Shown one piece after another: positions 29,422 to 39,752 of a stretch of DNA of 64,000 nucleotides; within the stretch, counting starts at the first letter, position 1, and each line of letters starts with the position of its first letter. Location: the NCBI GenBank assembly GCA_918797485.1, contig CAKKNE010000002.1, forward strand, positions 5,360,501 to 5,424,500, read 5' to 3'. The stretch comes from Pelagomonas calceolata (taxonomy: Eukaryota > Sar > Pelagophyceae > Pelagomonadales > Pelagomonadaceae). The position numbers and the translations under genes are program-made. The notes below the pieces were generated by a model that did not search any database, had not been told where the DNA came from, and saw nothing but the letters and a program-made list of their open reading frames with translations.

Positions 29422-30500
29422 CGCCGGCCGCGGCGCGCCGAAGCGCTGCGGCGGCAAGCTGCTGCGCGCGATCCGGGAGGTGTTGTGCGGCGCGCAAATC
29501 AACCAATCGTCGCGGCGATGGCGTGCTGGTGGCGGATTCGAGAGGTGGTGAGAGTCAGCGCGGTGATACGAGACGCGCGCAGGCGCTGCCCGCGCTCAAG
29601 AGCACCTTCGAGGCCGCGCGCACGGAGTCGCCTTCAAGAACCGAAAACAAACCGCGCTACCTGCGCTGCAACCTGTTGACGACGACACGAAAAGAAGTGA
29701 GGGAGAAGCTCGCGGCCGAGGGCGTCGCCGCGGAGGACGACGTGCATGTCGACGACCTCCTCGTCACGACCGCCAAGGTCCACGGCGGCCACGCCCTGGT
29801 CAAGGCCGGCGAGGTCATCCTGCAGGACAAGTCGAGCTGCTTCCCCGCGCACGCGCTCTTAGACGGCCTGCCGCCGGACTGGCGTGGCGATGTTGTGGAT
29901 GCGTGCGCCGCGCCGGGCAACAAGTCGACGCACGCCGCGGCATTACTACGGGGCCGCGGCAAGGTGTTGGCCGTCGACCGCGACGCGGCGCGGCTGAAGA
30001 TCCTCGAGGAGCGCGTGCGCGAGGCGAAGGCCGATAATGTGGTCCAAGCGGTCCGGGGCGACTTTTTAAAGTTGCGCCACGGCGGCGCGCGGGCGATCCT
30101 CGTGGACCCGTCGTGCTCGGGCGGGTTCGAGGGCGAGGCGGCGTCGGACGAGCGCGTGGCGCGGCTCGCCGAGTTCCAGAGCAAAGCATTACGAGCTGCG
30201 CTGATGCGGTTCCCGCGCGCCGAGCGCGTGTCCTACTCGACGTGCTCGCTGCGCGCCGAAGAGGACGAGGCCGTCGTGGCCGGCGCGCTCGCGGACGCGG
30301 ACATAAGGAAGGGCGGCTGGCGCCTCGCGCCGGCGCTGCCGGCGTGGCCGCGGCGCGGCCGGCCCCACGCGGGCCTGGATCGGGCGCAGAGCGACTGCCT
30401 CGCGCGCGCCGATCCATCAAAGGACGCGACGGGCGCGTTCTTCGTCGCGCTCTTCGAGCGGTCCGCCGGTGCGGCGCGGAAGCGGCGGCGGCGGGGGTAA
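29192..30500 (+). CDS. NSUN5: NSUN5-type rRNA cytosine-C5 methyltransferase
   Basis: Two exons, 29192-29479 and 29583-30500, give 401 codons. Exon 1 encodes the NSUN5-type N-terminal helical region (Y-R-D-A-A-K-C-L then T-T-L-K-T-A-A-Y-K-T-Q). Exon 2 carries the SAM-binding motif D-A-C-A-A-P-G-N-K, the D-P-S-C-S-G motif with one catalytic cysteine, and Y-S-T-C-S-L with the second. NSUN5 methylates a cytosine of large-subunit rRNA in the nucleolus or cytosol. The basic R-K-R-R-R-R tail fits RNA binding or nuclear targeting. The first 230 bases lie inside the inverted-repeat arm; the gene itself looks intact. Confidence 0.85.
29480..29582 (+). mobile_element. Intron of NSUN5, degenerate introner-like
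   Basis: Phase-0 GT-AG intron of 103 nt. GTGTTGTGCGGCGCGCAAATC at its start resembles the CTGTGCGGAAATC introner end, but the 3' end (GAGACGCGCGCAG) is not the usual TIR. Splicing joins A-I-R-E to A-L-P-A-L-K as expected for the family. Confidence 0.5.
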
Positions 30501-30563
30501 TGTGCTTGTGTTGTAGCCTTCGTTCCGGGCCGCGGCGGCGGCGTAGAGCGAAATAAAACCCGC

Positions 30564-30585
30564 GCTAGTATGTTACTGACGCTAG
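30564..30585 (-). promoter_or_regulatory. GCTAGCG promoter motif (reverse orientation)
   Basis: CTAGCGTCAGTAACATACTAGC read on the - strand, about 310 bp upstream of the Ran start codon. Confidence 0.5.
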
Positions 30586-30896
30586 TTACAAAATTGAGCG
30601 CGAGTCGAAAAAGAGGACAGCGCAGCGCTCGGCGAGGCGCGAGCTGCAAGCGAGAAGCACAGGCAAGTCCCAGCGTCGAAGCCACGGAATCCTGCGCCGC
30701 AAGCGCCGCAGCGCGCGAGGCGGAGACAGCGAAGATAAAAAAGAGAGGCCCAAAACTCGCCTTTCACCTACAGCCCGCCGCGCCGCGCCGCGCGCACCAC
30801 GAGAGAACCCCAAGAACGCCACGCAACCCATCACGCCCGAAACGCCGTAGGTCATCGAGCAAGGAAAGCCGGCGGGCGTCGACGCTTTCAGCAACC

Positions 30897-31532
30897 ATGG
30901 AGATGCCCGAGTTTAAGTTGATCCTCGTCGGCGACGGCGGCGTCGGCAAGACGACCTTCGTCAAAAGACATCTCACTGGAGAATTTGAAAAGAAGTACGT
31001 GGCCACGCTGGGCGTGGAAGTTCACCCTTTGGTCTTTCACACGAACCGCGGCCCCATCAAATTCAATGTCTGGGACACGGCGGGCCAGGAGCGCTTCGGC
31101 GGTCTTCGGGACGGCTACTACATCCAGGGGCAATGTGCTATTGTGATGTTCGACGTCACGTCGCGCATCACCTACAAGAACGTGCCGAACTGGCACCGCG
31201 ACCTGACGCGCGTCTGCGAGAACATTCCTATTGTTTTGACGGGCAACAAAGTAGAAATCAAAGACCGCAAGGTCAAGGCCAAGCAGATCACGTTCCACCG
31301 CAAAAAAAATCTCCAGTACTACGACATCAGTGCCAAGTCGAACTATAACTTCGAGAAGCCCTTCCTCTGGCTCGCGCGCAAATTGTGCGGCGACAACAAC
31401 CTCCACTTCGTCGAGGCGCCGGCCCTCGCGCCGCCCGAGTTCAACATCGACGCCGCGGACGCGGCGCGCTATGAAGCTGAATTGCGCGAAGCCGCCAACA
31501 TCCCGCTGCCGGAAGACGACGACGACCTATAG
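30897..31532 (+). CDS. RAN: Ran small GTPase
   Basis: 211 residues, the usual Ran length. P-loop G-D-G-G-V-G-K-T-T at residues about 13-21, switch I with T-L-G-V-E-V-H, switch [25 protein letters not shown] (G4, Ran-specific) and S-A-K-S-N-Y-N-F (G5). It ends in the acidic D-D-D-D-L tail typical of Ran, which lacks prenylation cysteines. Ran drives nuclear transport and spindle assembly. I chose the ATG at 30897 (context ACCATGG); the frame is open further upstream, but that part is not conserved. Confidence 0.95.
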   Translation: MEMPEFKLILVGDGGVGKTTFVKRHLTGEFEKKYVATLGVEVHPLVFHTNRGPIKFNVWDTAGQERFGGLRDGYYIQGQCAIVMFDVTSRITYKNVPNWHRDLTRVCENIPIVLTGNKVEIKDRKVKAKQITFHRKKNLQYYDISAKSNYNFEKPFLWLARKLCGDNNLHFVEAPALAPPEFNIDAADAARYEAELREAANIPLPEDDDDL

Positions 31533-32132
31533 AGGGACGTGTCGCGGGTCTAAGGTGCTTCTTCGTTGCTCTTTCTTTGGGGGGGTGCTGCCGTCGCGCG
31601 TCGCAGCACTGTCGCCGTGGGTCGCGGCGACGGCGTAGGGGCGGCGTCGATGGCGTCGGGGTGCTAGGACTAGTGGGCGGAGCCCCTGGGCTGGGGTTGG
31701 AGACACCGCGCGTCGCCGATTCAGCGGCGGCGGGCGCGTGCCGCGTTTTTCATAATAGCATACCTCCTTCTAAGCAGAACCGCCTCGGCAAACCCCTCCG
31801 AACAATGTGCAAGGGGGGGCACGTCTGGGCGCGGCCGCGGGCTCCGAGGGAGGCCCGGCGCCGCGCGCGACCTACGCCGTACCCCGGGGTAGCGGCGACG
31901 CGTGGGGGGCTCCGCCCACTATTCTCGGGATACGCCCGGGCGCCGCGCTTGCTTGCGGCTCGCCGCCGCCTCGCGATTAACGAGGGAGAGGCAGTGCCGC
32001 CGCGCGGGCCGTACATACGCTAGAATCAACGCCGATGGCCCCGGGCAGCCCCCCCAGGCCTTTGGTGTAAGCGCCGAGGCAGCCCCGGCGCGAGGGGCCC
32101 GCCCCCCGCCCCCAGAGCAACCACAAGCAACC
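31533..32132. other. Ran / IQ-protein intergenic region
   Basis: About 600 GC-rich bases without a convincing gene. AGTGGGCGGAGCCCC at 31672-31686 and its exact reverse complement at 31906-31920 form a 15-bp inverted pair 220 bases apart. Part of it (GGACTAGTGGGCGG) reappears at 47288-47301 on the other strand. Confidence 0.5.
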
Positions 32133-35100
32133 ATGACGGAGGGAGGCGAACCCATGATCGGCTTTTTGCGGGGCGACGAGCTCCAGAATTTATTTGGCAA
32201 GGTGCCCAAGGGCCAGAAGACGGAGAAGCACGACGCCGAGCAGAGACGCAAACTATTGGCGAGGAAGGCGAAGAAAAAGACCATGCCGCCCAAACCCAAG
32301 TACCGGGTCCTTGAGCGGTTAGAGACCCAGCTCAAGCGCGAGGGCGTCATCCAGGAGCGCGCCGAGCGGCGAGGGAGGAGTCTGTACGCGCAACTCGAGC
32401 TCGAACAGCGCCGCATCAAGCAGCAGCAAAAGGCGGACGCGCGGGCACCCTTGGAGCGCCACAAGGCCGCGCGCATGCGGGAGCTCGGTCCTGATCATCA
32501 TTTACTGGAATTGCGGGAGATTTCACAAACACTGAATTTGGATCTGGAAAGATGTCGGGAACTGGAGGACGCGACGAAAGCCACCGTGGCCTTCTCGACG
32601 CAGCACGACGCCTTGTGTCGCGACGTCGCGAAACGGGCCTCCCGAAAAGGTGTGAAAGACCATGATCTGTACGACGTCGACGACATCGAAAGGGACGAGG
32701 CGGCCGCGATTCTGGAGGAGAGCACCGCGGCCCTGGTGTTCGACCACCGCTGCGCGCTCGAGGACGATGGTTTGGATCCGGACGAGATTGACCGGCGCTG
32801 CGTCGAGTTTCGAGCGCAACTCGACGACGAGTCCCTCGCAGACGTCGATCAGGCCCGCAAGGTTCGGGGCAAAAAAGAGGCGTGGAAAAGGGACAACGTG
32901 CGCCGCGTCGAGGCCCTGTGGCGGCGCAAGGCCTGGGCCCGCGCGCTGCCGCGCCACAAGCTCGCCGACGCGCCGTACCTGGCGAAAGCCGCGGCCCGCC
33001 GACCGTCTGTGGGAGACGGCGCGCAGGACCTCACGGCGCCGGCGCATCGCCGAGAGCAGCGACGGAAGAAGACGCAGAAGCTCATGTCGCGGACGGCGCC
33101 GTCGAACCCGGCGGAACGAGCGGCGCAGCTGCGGCAGGAATTAGAAAAATGTGATAGATTCATGCGCGCCACGGACGCGGTCGTACGACGCACGCAGGAG
33201 CGGACGCTGGCGATCTCCACTCGATTGGTGGCCGCGGACCACGCCACAGCCTTCGCTGTTCCAATAGCCGAGCCCCTGCCCAAGGACGCCGTGAGAAGAA
33301 GGGAAGGCGCCGTGGACGAGGAGGTCGCGCCCGAGTTACGACGAAGATGCGCCGAGTGGGGCGCGCGGCGGCTGGCTCGAGTGTTCCGCGCGGGCGCGTT
33401 TAGATTGCAGCTCAAGGGCCTCACGGTGTGGTCCTGCCACGCGCAATATCAACGTAATTTGGTTGAGGCGAATCTGTTTACGCGGCTGGCGGCGGGTAGA
33501 AGGTTGTGTCGGGTCACTTCGGCAGCGAAAGTGCGAATGAAGAAATTTGACGCCGTCGAGATCTGGCGCAACGTGGCGCTGGGTTGCCGGGACGTGGTTA
33601 GAAATGTCGCGGCCGTCGAGATCGAGAGGTACGCTCGTTCATATAGAGCGCGGCGGCTGACGGAGTGGCGACGCCGTCGAAGGGCCGCGACACTCATCCA
33701 GACGCGGCAGCGGCAGATCCCGGCTAGGATTGAGCTAGCGAAACGCGTCGAAGCGAAACGACGTAGATTGGCGGCGACGTTGATCCAGAAAGTAAGGAGG
33801 GACGTCGTCGCGTGCCGGAAAGCTCGGAAGATCCTGAATAGGAGACGGCGCTACGTTCGGGCGAGAACCATACAACGCCGCGTCCGGGCGAACCAAGCCC
33901 GGAGGCGCGTCGCCCGCGCGAGACGGCGACGACGGCGGAACCTGGCTGCGCTCGCGATCCAGTGCCTCCAACGCGGCGGGCGGATCCGAGTGCGAGCGGA
34001 TCGCCTGCGACGGCGACGGCGACGTAGGAAGGCCGCCGTCGTGCTCCAAACGAGAGGTCGAGGGTATTTGGTGAGACTGCGCATCAAGGGCACGAAGGCG
34101 GAGCACTCGGCCGCCGAGCGCGTCCAGCACGTGATCCGGCGCTTCCTGAAGGCGTGCAAGGCCTGGCACGAGGCGAACGCGCGAGCTACTAGAGTTTTGG
34201 AGAACTGCATGAGGATCGTGATCGCTCGGAGGAGGATGGCTAAAAGAGCGGAAGCGCGGCGCGTCGAGGCGCGACTCCGAGCTTTGTGCGGCAAGGGCAA
34301 GGACCCGCAAACGACGTCGGCGTCATTCTTACAGTTGTGGTACCGGCGATTAGTTACGAGATGGCAGCGGGAGGGTAGTGCTTTTACCATCCAATGTCAA
34401 GCTCGGGCGTACATCGCGCGAAGGGCGATGAGCAACCTGCTGAAGAGGAGGAAGGCGGGCGCCGCGCTCATAAACAGATGGTTCCGCGGCGAGCTCGCGC
34501 GCCTCAACTGCGCGGCGCAGATGTGGCAGCTCGAGCTCCAGAAGGCGGCGCGGAGAATACAAAAGCCGTGGCGCGGCGCGCTAGCACGCAGACGCTGGCT
34601 CGCCCTCACCCAAGACAAAGAAGCTCTACAGGAGGCCGCGGAACGGATCAAGGAGGACGAGGCCTGGTACGCCGACCCGGCGAACCAGCAGTACACACAA
34701 GAGGGCTCGCAGAGTTATTATGATGAGTCGACCGGCGAATGGGTGACGTATGATCAAGGTGACCAGACGAGCTGGGAGCAGTACCCTCCCCCCATTGTGT
34801 TCGAGAACTACTGGGAGGCGCGGGACCACTACATGAAGCAGCAGGAGGAGCTTGTGGGTAGTGCTGTTAGGGTGCTGCAGCGGTTCGGCGTGTTTTGGAC
34901 GTGGCGGCTGAACCGCTACAATGCGATATGTGTCATCCAGAAACTCTATAGGACGCAAATCGAAAATATAAGGCTACGGGCGATGCAGGAGGCCGTGCGG
35001 CTGGAGCAGCTGCGAGCGGCCGCCGCCGACAAGTTCGCGGCGCTGTGGAAGGGCCGGCAGTCGCGGAACTTCGTCGCGAATAAGCTGCGGGAGAAGCGGC

Positions 35101-35981
35101 GGGCCCTCGCATTTAGGAAAAAGCGGTTACTGGCTGCTCTACTCATCCAGGCTCGAGCTCGGGGCATGATCTGTCGCGAAGGGATTCGAAGACGTTTGAT
35201 GGAGGAGGCGTGGAAGCGGCAGCAGGGCATGGCTCAGGTGCGCGAGGACGCGTCGCTGGTCATCGAATGCGCGCAACGGTGCCGCATGGCGCGCTGGTGG
35301 ATGCGGAAGCGCCGTGCTGAAAGAATAGCGGAGGAGGAAGAACGCGAAAAAGATAGGTTGTTGGAATTGGCCCTCGATCGCCTGAAGAAGGAGCAGGAGA
35401 TCAACTTGTTGGCGATGCGCGTGCAGTGCCTGTGGCGGCGGCGCAAGGCGTCTCGTTCCCTCGAGGACCAGATGCGTCGCTTGGTGGAAGAAGAACGCGA
35501 GGCGGCGGCGCGCGCCAAGTTCCTCAACGCGGCCTGCATCCAGGCCTTGGCGCGCGGTGTACGTAAGCGCGCCTGGTTCGCGCGGAATCATGCTTCTCTG
35601 GTCGACTCGAAGACGATCCGCGGGGCCTTGCTCCGCATGCGCGCGCGGCAGGCGGCGGAGGTCGAGAAGGTCACGGCGCGCATGCGCCATCTGGACAAGT
35701 TCGGGCCCTCCGAGTATTTGTGGAGCGGTGTGAGGGATGAGTTGGAAGGCGTCACGCGGGAGAACGAGGCCCCGAGTGAAGCGGGTCCCGCGAACGAGCC
35801 CTGGCAGGAGCAGCACTGGTCCGAGCGGTTGCCCCAGTCCCCGGAGAAGGGCGCGCCGGGCGAGTGGGAGGAGCAGTGGGACGACAGTGCCCAGGCGACG
35901 TACTGGTACAACCGGAAGACGGGCGAGGCGTCCTGGGTCGACCCGACGCAGCAGCATTTGTTGGGGACGCCGGAGCGCTAG
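32133..35981 (+). CDS. IQ-motif and WW-domain protein
   Basis: 1,282 residues from the ATG at 32133. The N-terminal third is helical and charged. From about residue 500 to 1150 some fifteen IQ-like motifs of the A-A-x-x-I-Q-x-x-x-R-x-x-x-x-R type follow each other, so it should bind calmodulin, centrins or myosin-type light chains. Two WW-like segments are visible: Y-Y-D-E-S-T-G-E-W-V near residue 870, and a good WW domain at the C-terminus (W-E-E-Q-W ... T-Y-W-Y-N-R-K-T-G-E-A-S-W). There is no motor head. Similar IQ-rich proteins are often centriolar or flagellar. No introns are seen. Confidence 0.8.
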   Translation: MTEGGEPMIGFLRGDELQNLFGKVPKGQKTEKHDAEQRRKLLARKAKKKTMPPKPKYRVLERLETQLKREGVIQERAERRGRSLYAQLELEQRRIKQQQKADARAPLERHKAARMRELGPDHHLLELREISQTLNLDLERCRELEDATKATVAFSTQHDALCRDVAKRASRKGVKDHDLYDVDDIERDEAAAILEESTAALVFDHRCALEDDGLDPDEIDRRCVEFRAQLDDESLADVDQARKVRGKKEAWKRDNVRRVEALWRRKAWARALPRHKLADAPYLAKAAARRPSVGDGAQDLTAPAHRREQRRKKTQKLMSRTAPSNPAERAAQLRQELEKCDRFMRATDAVVRRTQERTLAISTRLVAADHATAFAVPIAEPLPKDAVRRREGAVDEEVAPELRRRCAEWGARRLARVFRAGAFRLQLKGLTVWSCHAQYQRNLVEANLFTRLAAGRRLCRVTSAAKVRMKKFDAVEIWRNVALGCRDVVRNVAAVEIERYARSYRARRLTEWRRRRRAATLIQTRQRQIPARIELAKRVEAKRRRLAATLIQKVRRDVVACRKARKILNRRRRYVRARTIQRRVRANQARRRVARARRRRRRNLAALAIQCLQRGGRIRVRADRLRRRRRRRKAAVVLQTRGRGYLVRLRIKGTKAEHSAAERVQHVIRRFLKACKAWHEANARATRVLENCMRIVIARRRMAKRAEARRVEARLRALCGKGKDPQTTSASFLQLWYRRLVTRWQREGSAFTIQCQARAYIARRAMSNLLKRRKAGAALINRWFRGELARLNCAAQMWQLELQKAARRIQKPWRGALARRRWLALTQDKEALQEAAERIKEDEAWYADPANQQYTQEGSQSYYDESTGEWVTYDQGDQTSWEQYPPPIVFENYWEARDHYMKQQEELVGSAVRVLQRFGVFWTWRLNRYNAICVIQKLYRTQIENIRLRAMQEAVRLEQLRAAAADKFAALWKGRQSRNFVANKLREKRRALAFRKKRLLAALLIQARARGMICREGIRRRLMEEAWKRQQGMAQVREDASLVIECAQRCRMARWWMRKRRAERIAEEEEREKDRLLELALDRLKKEQEINLLAMRVQCLWRRRKASRSLEDQMRRLVEEEREAAARAKFLNAACIQALARGVRKRAWFARNHASLVDSKTIRGALLRMRARQAAEVEKVTARMRHLDKFGPSEYLWSGVRDELEGVTRENEAPSEAGPANEPWQEQHWSERLPQSPEKGAPGEWEEQWDDSAQATYWYNRKTGEASWVDPTQQHLLGTPER

Positions 35982-36182
35982 TAAGGTCATTGATGTGTTT
36001 TCATTCGGGCGGTACGTGTCGCCGATTCGTCGTCGACTGGCATGGGCCGCGCCCTCCGACGTTCGGACTGGCCCTAGCGTAACGCTGTCCTCGAAAGCGC
36101 TCCTGGAAGTCGCGGGACCGCTCCGCGCGCTGGCGTGCTCGAGACGCTGGGCTCTAGGAGCTCTCGCCGCGCGCGAACTTTG

Positions 36183-36208
36183 GCTAGTGTCTTACATGTG
36201 CGCTAGCG
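36183..36208 (-). promoter_or_regulatory. GCTAGCG promoter motif (reverse orientation)
   Basis: CTAGTGTCTTAC and GCGCTAGCG at 36183-36208, about 190 bp upstream of the GMD start. Confidence 0.65.
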
Positions 36209-36393
36209 TCCACGTATTATGTGTACAAAAAATTATCGGAGGTCGATCGGCAGGCTATATCGCTCGCCCGTTTCCAGCTCAGCCGGATATCTTGCCAAGC
36301 GCATCGTAGTGCTTGCAGAGAACAAGTGCCGACTGCAAAAGACCACAAAACACCTCGTGTTTGCCGCATCGGCATCATCGGCAAAAGATAAAG

Positions 36394-37485
36394 ATGGCTG
36401 CACCAGTCGCCGCCAACGCGAAAGTAGCCCTGATCACGGGCATCACGGGCCAGGACGGCAGCTACCTCGCCGAGCTTTTATTGGACAAGGGCTACACGGT
36501 CCACGGCATCATCCGCCGCAGTTCGTCGTTCAACACGGGCCGCATCGAGCACCTCTACAAGGACCAGCACGAGAAGCAGGTGAAGCTCTTCCTGCACTAC
36601 GGCGACCTCACCGATAGCTCGAACCTCTTCCACATCATCTCGACGGTGCGGCCGGCGGAAGTGTATAACTTAGGAGCCATGTCGCACGTCAAGGTCTCGT
36701 TCGAGATGTCCGAGTACACGGCCGAGGCCGACGGCGTGGGTACCTTGCGTCTGTTGAACGCCATCCGCAGCGCGGGCCTCGAGAAGTCGACGCGCCTCTA
36801 CCAGGCGTCGACGTCCGAGCTCTACGGCAAGGTCCAGGAGATCCCGCAGAAAGAAACGACGCCCTTCTACCCGCGGTCGCCCTACGGCGTCGCCAAGCAG
36901 TACGCCTACTGGATGCTCATTAACTATAGAGAGGCCTACGGCATGCACCTCACGAACGGCATCCTCTTCAACCACGAGTCGCCGCGCCGCGGCCCGACGT
37001 TCGTGACCCGCAAGATCACGCGCGCCGTGGCGCGCATCTCGCAGGGCAAGATGAAGACCTTGTATCTGGGCAACCTCGACGCCAAGCGCGACTGGGGCCA
37101 CGCGCGCGACTACGTCGAGGGCATGTGGCTCATGGTGCAGCGCGACGAGCCCGACGACTTCGTGCTCTCGACGGGCGAGTGCCACTCGGTCAAAGAGTTC
37201 TGCGAGGTCGCCTTCGCGCGCGTCGGCATCACGGTGCAGTGGAAGGGCGAGGCCGGCTCGGTCGACGAGATCGGCGTCGACGCCAAGGACCCGAACCGCG
37301 TCCTCGTCAAGGTCGACCCCAAGTACTTCCGCCCGACGGAGGTCGACCTGCTCGTCGGCGACTGCTCAAAGGCCAAGAAGCTGCTGGGCTGGACGCCCAA
37401 GGTCACCTTCAAGGCGCTCGCCGAGGAGATGGTCGACGCCGACCTCGCCGAGCTCCGCCGCGAGATCGCCCAGGAGGGCCAGTGA
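36394..37485 (+). CDS. GMD: GDP-mannose 4,6-dehydratase
   Basis: 363 residues, full length for the family. N-terminal Rossmann motif G-I-T-G-Q-D-G-S-Y, followed by [11 protein letters not shown]. The catalytic set is visible: T/S within S-T-S-E-L-Y-G-K and Y-x-x-x-K in [24 protein letters not shown] and Y-F-R-P-T-E-V are all standard for GMD. It converts GDP-mannose to the 4-keto-6-deoxy intermediate on the way to GDP-fucose, in the cytosol. The last 38 coding bases and the 3' flank are tandemly duplicated just downstream. Confidence 0.97.
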   Translation: MAAPVAANAKVALITGITGQDGSYLAELLLDKGYTVHGIIRRSSSFNTGRIEHLYKDQHEKQVKLFLHYGDLTDSSNLFHIISTVRPAEVYNLGAMSHVKVSFEMSEYTAEADGVGTLRLLNAIRSAGLEKSTRLYQASTSELYGKVQEIPQKETTPFYPRSPYGVAKQYAYWMLINYREAYGMHLTNGILFNHESPRRGPTFVTRKITRAVARISQGKMKTLYLGNLDAKRDWGHARDYVEGMWLMVQRDEPDDFVLSTGECHSVKEFCEVAFARVGITVQWKGEAGSVDEIGVDAKDPNRVLVKVDPKYFRPTEVDLLVGDCSKAKKLLGWTPKVTFKALAEEMVDADLAELRREIAQEGQ

Positions 37486-37665
37486 ATGTGTCCGCCGTCG
37501 CATAACTCCCCTTGTGTCCGCAATTACTTAGCGCCGGGGGTACTAGCGGCGGACCTCGAGAGCCGAGCTCCGCCGCGAGATCGCCCAGGAGGGCCAGTGA
37601 GTGTGTCCGCCGTCGCATAACTTCTCCCTTGTGTCCGCAAATTTATGACTTAGAGGTACTAGTGG
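37448..37665 (+). repeat. Tandem duplication of the GMD 3' end
   Basis: The stretch starting CCGAGCTCCGCCGCGAGATC at 37448 (last codons, stop and 3' flank of GMD) is repeated from 37563, 115 bases later. Both copies keep the stop context GGCCAGTGA, then TGTGTCCGCCGTCGCATAACT, then GTACTAG. The second copy is downstream of the true stop, so it duplicates the 3' UTR and probably the polyadenylation region. Confidence 0.85.
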
Positions 37666-38809
37666 CGAGCTGTCCGCAGGCGGCCATCTCGTCGTCGCCG
37701 CGCGCGTTGCGCACGCCGACGAAGAGCGTCGGGTCGCGCCGTTTCAACTCCTGCTGGAACGCCGAGATCGCCGCGCGGCCCGGCCGCTCAAAAACGTCCC
37801 CGGGCACGGGGTTGTAGGGGATCAGGTCCACGACGAGGCGCGGCACGCGTTTCCGTAGAGGCTCCACGAAGGCCGCTAATTCTTTCGCGTGGTGCGGCTG
37901 GTCGTTGACGCCAGCTAATAGAGTCACGGCGACCATGACTGCCCTATCCTTGCTCGACTCGCAACGGTGCGCCTCGACGGCCTCGGCGAGCCCGTCGCGC
38001 AAAACTTCGGGCTCGTAGCAAGCCGTCGGCACGAGTCGTTTCCGTAAATCGGCGTCGGCGGCGTGGAGCGACCAGGCCAGTTGGCCGGGCGCCGCGGCGA
38101 GTGCGTGGAAGGCCGCCGGCGTCGGCCCGACCGTCGACAGCGTCAGCCGGTGCCGCGAGAAGCCGAACCGTTGGGGGTCGGTAAGGCAGCGCGCTGCTTC
38201 CGTAGCATGTTTTGGATTGCAGCCGGCGTCGCCCATGCCCATGAAGACGATGGACCGCAGGGGCGGCAATTTATTAGATTGTACCATCCTCAGCCCCAAC
38301 CACAACTGCTGGCAGATCTCGCTCGACGACAGCGACCGGATCAAACCCATTCTGCCCGTCGCGCAGAAGGCGCAGCCCATGGCGCAGCCGACCTGGGAGG
38401 AGACGCAGAGCGTCGTCGTGGGCTTGCCGCGCGTCGTCTGCGGGATGAGCACGGCCTCGACGCGCTGCTGCTTGCCGACGTCGACGAGCAATTTGGTCGT
38501 GCCGTCGGCCGCTTTGAACGTTTCGACGAGGCTTACGGCATCGCCGCCGAAGGTCTGCACTAAGTCGGCTCGCGCTTGTCTTGACAGCGCCGCGTCCGCG
38601 CACGGGTCGCGGCCCTCGCGCAGCGCCTTCCAGGCGAGCCGCGCGCGTGACGCGCCGACGACGGCCTCGAGGTCCTCGTTTGATGCTGCGACGAGGCCCG
38701 GCGCGCTTAATGCTGTTTGTTGTTTGGGTTGTGTGGTGACTGCTGCTGGTTTCGTCGCGACCGGCGCGATCATCCCGGCGGCGCACGGCAGCAGCAGTAG
38801 CAGCAGCAT
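37643..38809 (-). CDS. RlmN-type radical SAM RNA methyltransferase, likely organellar
   Basis: 388 residues. Radical SAM cluster motif C-A-M-G-C-A-F-C (C-x3-C-x2-C) near residue 145, preceded by S-S-Q-V-G. It also has F-M-G-M-G-D/E, S-T-V-G, W-S-L-H-A-A, and P-Y-N-P-V near the C-terminus, as in RlmN/Cfr enzymes. The family makes 2-methyladenosine in 23S rRNA and some tRNAs. The N-terminus is a hydrophobic leucine run followed by A-A-G-M-I-A-P, resembling a heterokont plastid signal; mitochondrial targeting is the alternative. The 3' end overlaps the GMD tail duplication. Confidence 0.9.
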   Translation of the reverse strand: MLLLLLLPCAAGMIAPVATKPAAVTTQPKQQTALSAPGLVAASNEDLEAVVGASRARLAWKALREGRDPCADAALSRQARADLVQTFGGDAVSLVETFKAADGTTKLLVDVGKQQRVEAVLIPQTTRGKPTTTLCVSSQVGCAMGCAFCATGRMGLIRSLSSSEICQQLWLGLRMVQSNKLPPLRSIVFMGMGDAGCNPKHATEAARCLTDPQRFGFSRHRLTLSTVGPTPAAFHALAAAPGQLAWSLHAADADLRKRLVPTACYEPEVLRDGLAEAVEAHRCESSKDRAVMVAVTLLAGVNDQPHHAKELAAFVEPLRKRVPRLVVDLIPYNPVPGDVFERPGRAAISAFQQELKRRDPTLFVGVRNARGDDEMAACGQLATSTSKS

Positions 38810-38956
38810 AGTGCAGTGGCAGTGCCTCGTGCTTTCAGCCTGAGGGTGTCGGCACTTACAGTGTCTGATAATTGATGATCTATTCTGAATCTACAGCATC
38901 CGAGGTGTCTGTCACGGCTACAACTCAGCAAAGTCAACCACGATAATCCAGCTTGG

Positions 38957-38980
38957 GCTAGCGTCCTGTAAGGCACTAGC
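38957..38980 (+). promoter_or_regulatory. GCTAGCG promoter motif
   Basis: GCTAGCG and GTAAGGCACTAGC separated by four bases, about 150 bp upstream of the RlmN-like start. Confidence 0.65.
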
Positions 38981-39017
38981 TGGTTCTCGAGGGCTGTACC
39001 AACGGCTTCCATCGCTA

Positions 39018-39752
39018 TTATTGTATGCTTACCTTCCGCGCCCGCTCGAACCAGCGTTTCTTCGGCTCCTCGGGGGACGGCGGCGCCTCGGGGGGAGCCT
39101 CAGCGGGCGCGGGCGGCGGCGCCGGCGGCGCCCCGCGCGCGACCGTCGCCCTAATACCAGGCGGTAGACGCAGCTCGCGGATCGAAGACCTCTTGCCGTC
39201 CGCTTTAAAAACGACGACGGCGTCGCGCGCGAGGCCGACGGCGCGTCTTTTTGATATGGCCCTGCCGCGTTTTGGAGTGATGCTGACCTTCGCGTCAAGT
39301 TCCAAATGGGCGAAGCGCCACTCGCGAGCGCCCGCGGCGTGGCGCTGCGGCGTCTGGAGGCTGCCCGCGAACGACGTCGGACTCGCGCCGCCGCGGACGA
39401 GCCGGAACGAGCTCGCGTCGAGGCGCAACACTCCAGACTCGTCCGCGGCGGCCCACCGGAGCTCGCCGCCTTCACAAGTAACGCGCACCGGCTGCGAGCG
39501 CGCCGCGAAGAAGCCGCGGCTTGTGATCGAGTTGTCGAAGATTGCTAGTGTTGCGTCGACGGCCTCGACCGCTCCGTCAGGGTCCACCGCCGGCGCGGGC
39601 GGCTCCACACCCGCCGACGTCGACGCCGTCGGCGCCGGCGCCGGGCCGTCCGGTCGCGGCACGAAGTGCTTCGGGGATTCGGCGTCGGCCGCGCCGTCGG
39701 GCACGGTGACCTGGGCCGTGCCCCGGAATCTGCTCTCGCGCAGCGCGCTCAT
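39018..39752 (-). CDS. Hypothetical protein
   Basis: 244 residues. The N-terminal 75 are Pro/Ala-rich. Residues about 75-200 look folded, with beta-strand character (R-V-T-C-E-G-G-E-L-R-W, W-R-F-A-H-L-E-L-D-A-K-V-S-I). The tail is proline/alanine-rich and ends with a basic K-K-R-W-F-E-R-A-R-K-V. The opposite strand is also open but its product is not credible. No family recognised. Confidence 0.5.
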   Translation of the reverse strand: MSALRESRFRGTAQVTVPDGAADAESPKHFVPRPDGPAPAPTASTSAGVEPPAPAVDPDGAVEAVDATLAIFDNSITSRGFFAARSQPVRVTCEGGELRWAAADESGVLRLDASSFRLVRGGASPTSFAGSLQTPQRHAAGAREWRFAHLELDAKVSITPKRGRAISKRRAVGLARDAVVVFKADGKRSSIRELRLPPGIRATVARGAPPAPPPAPAEAPPEAPPSPEEPKKRWFERARKVSIQ

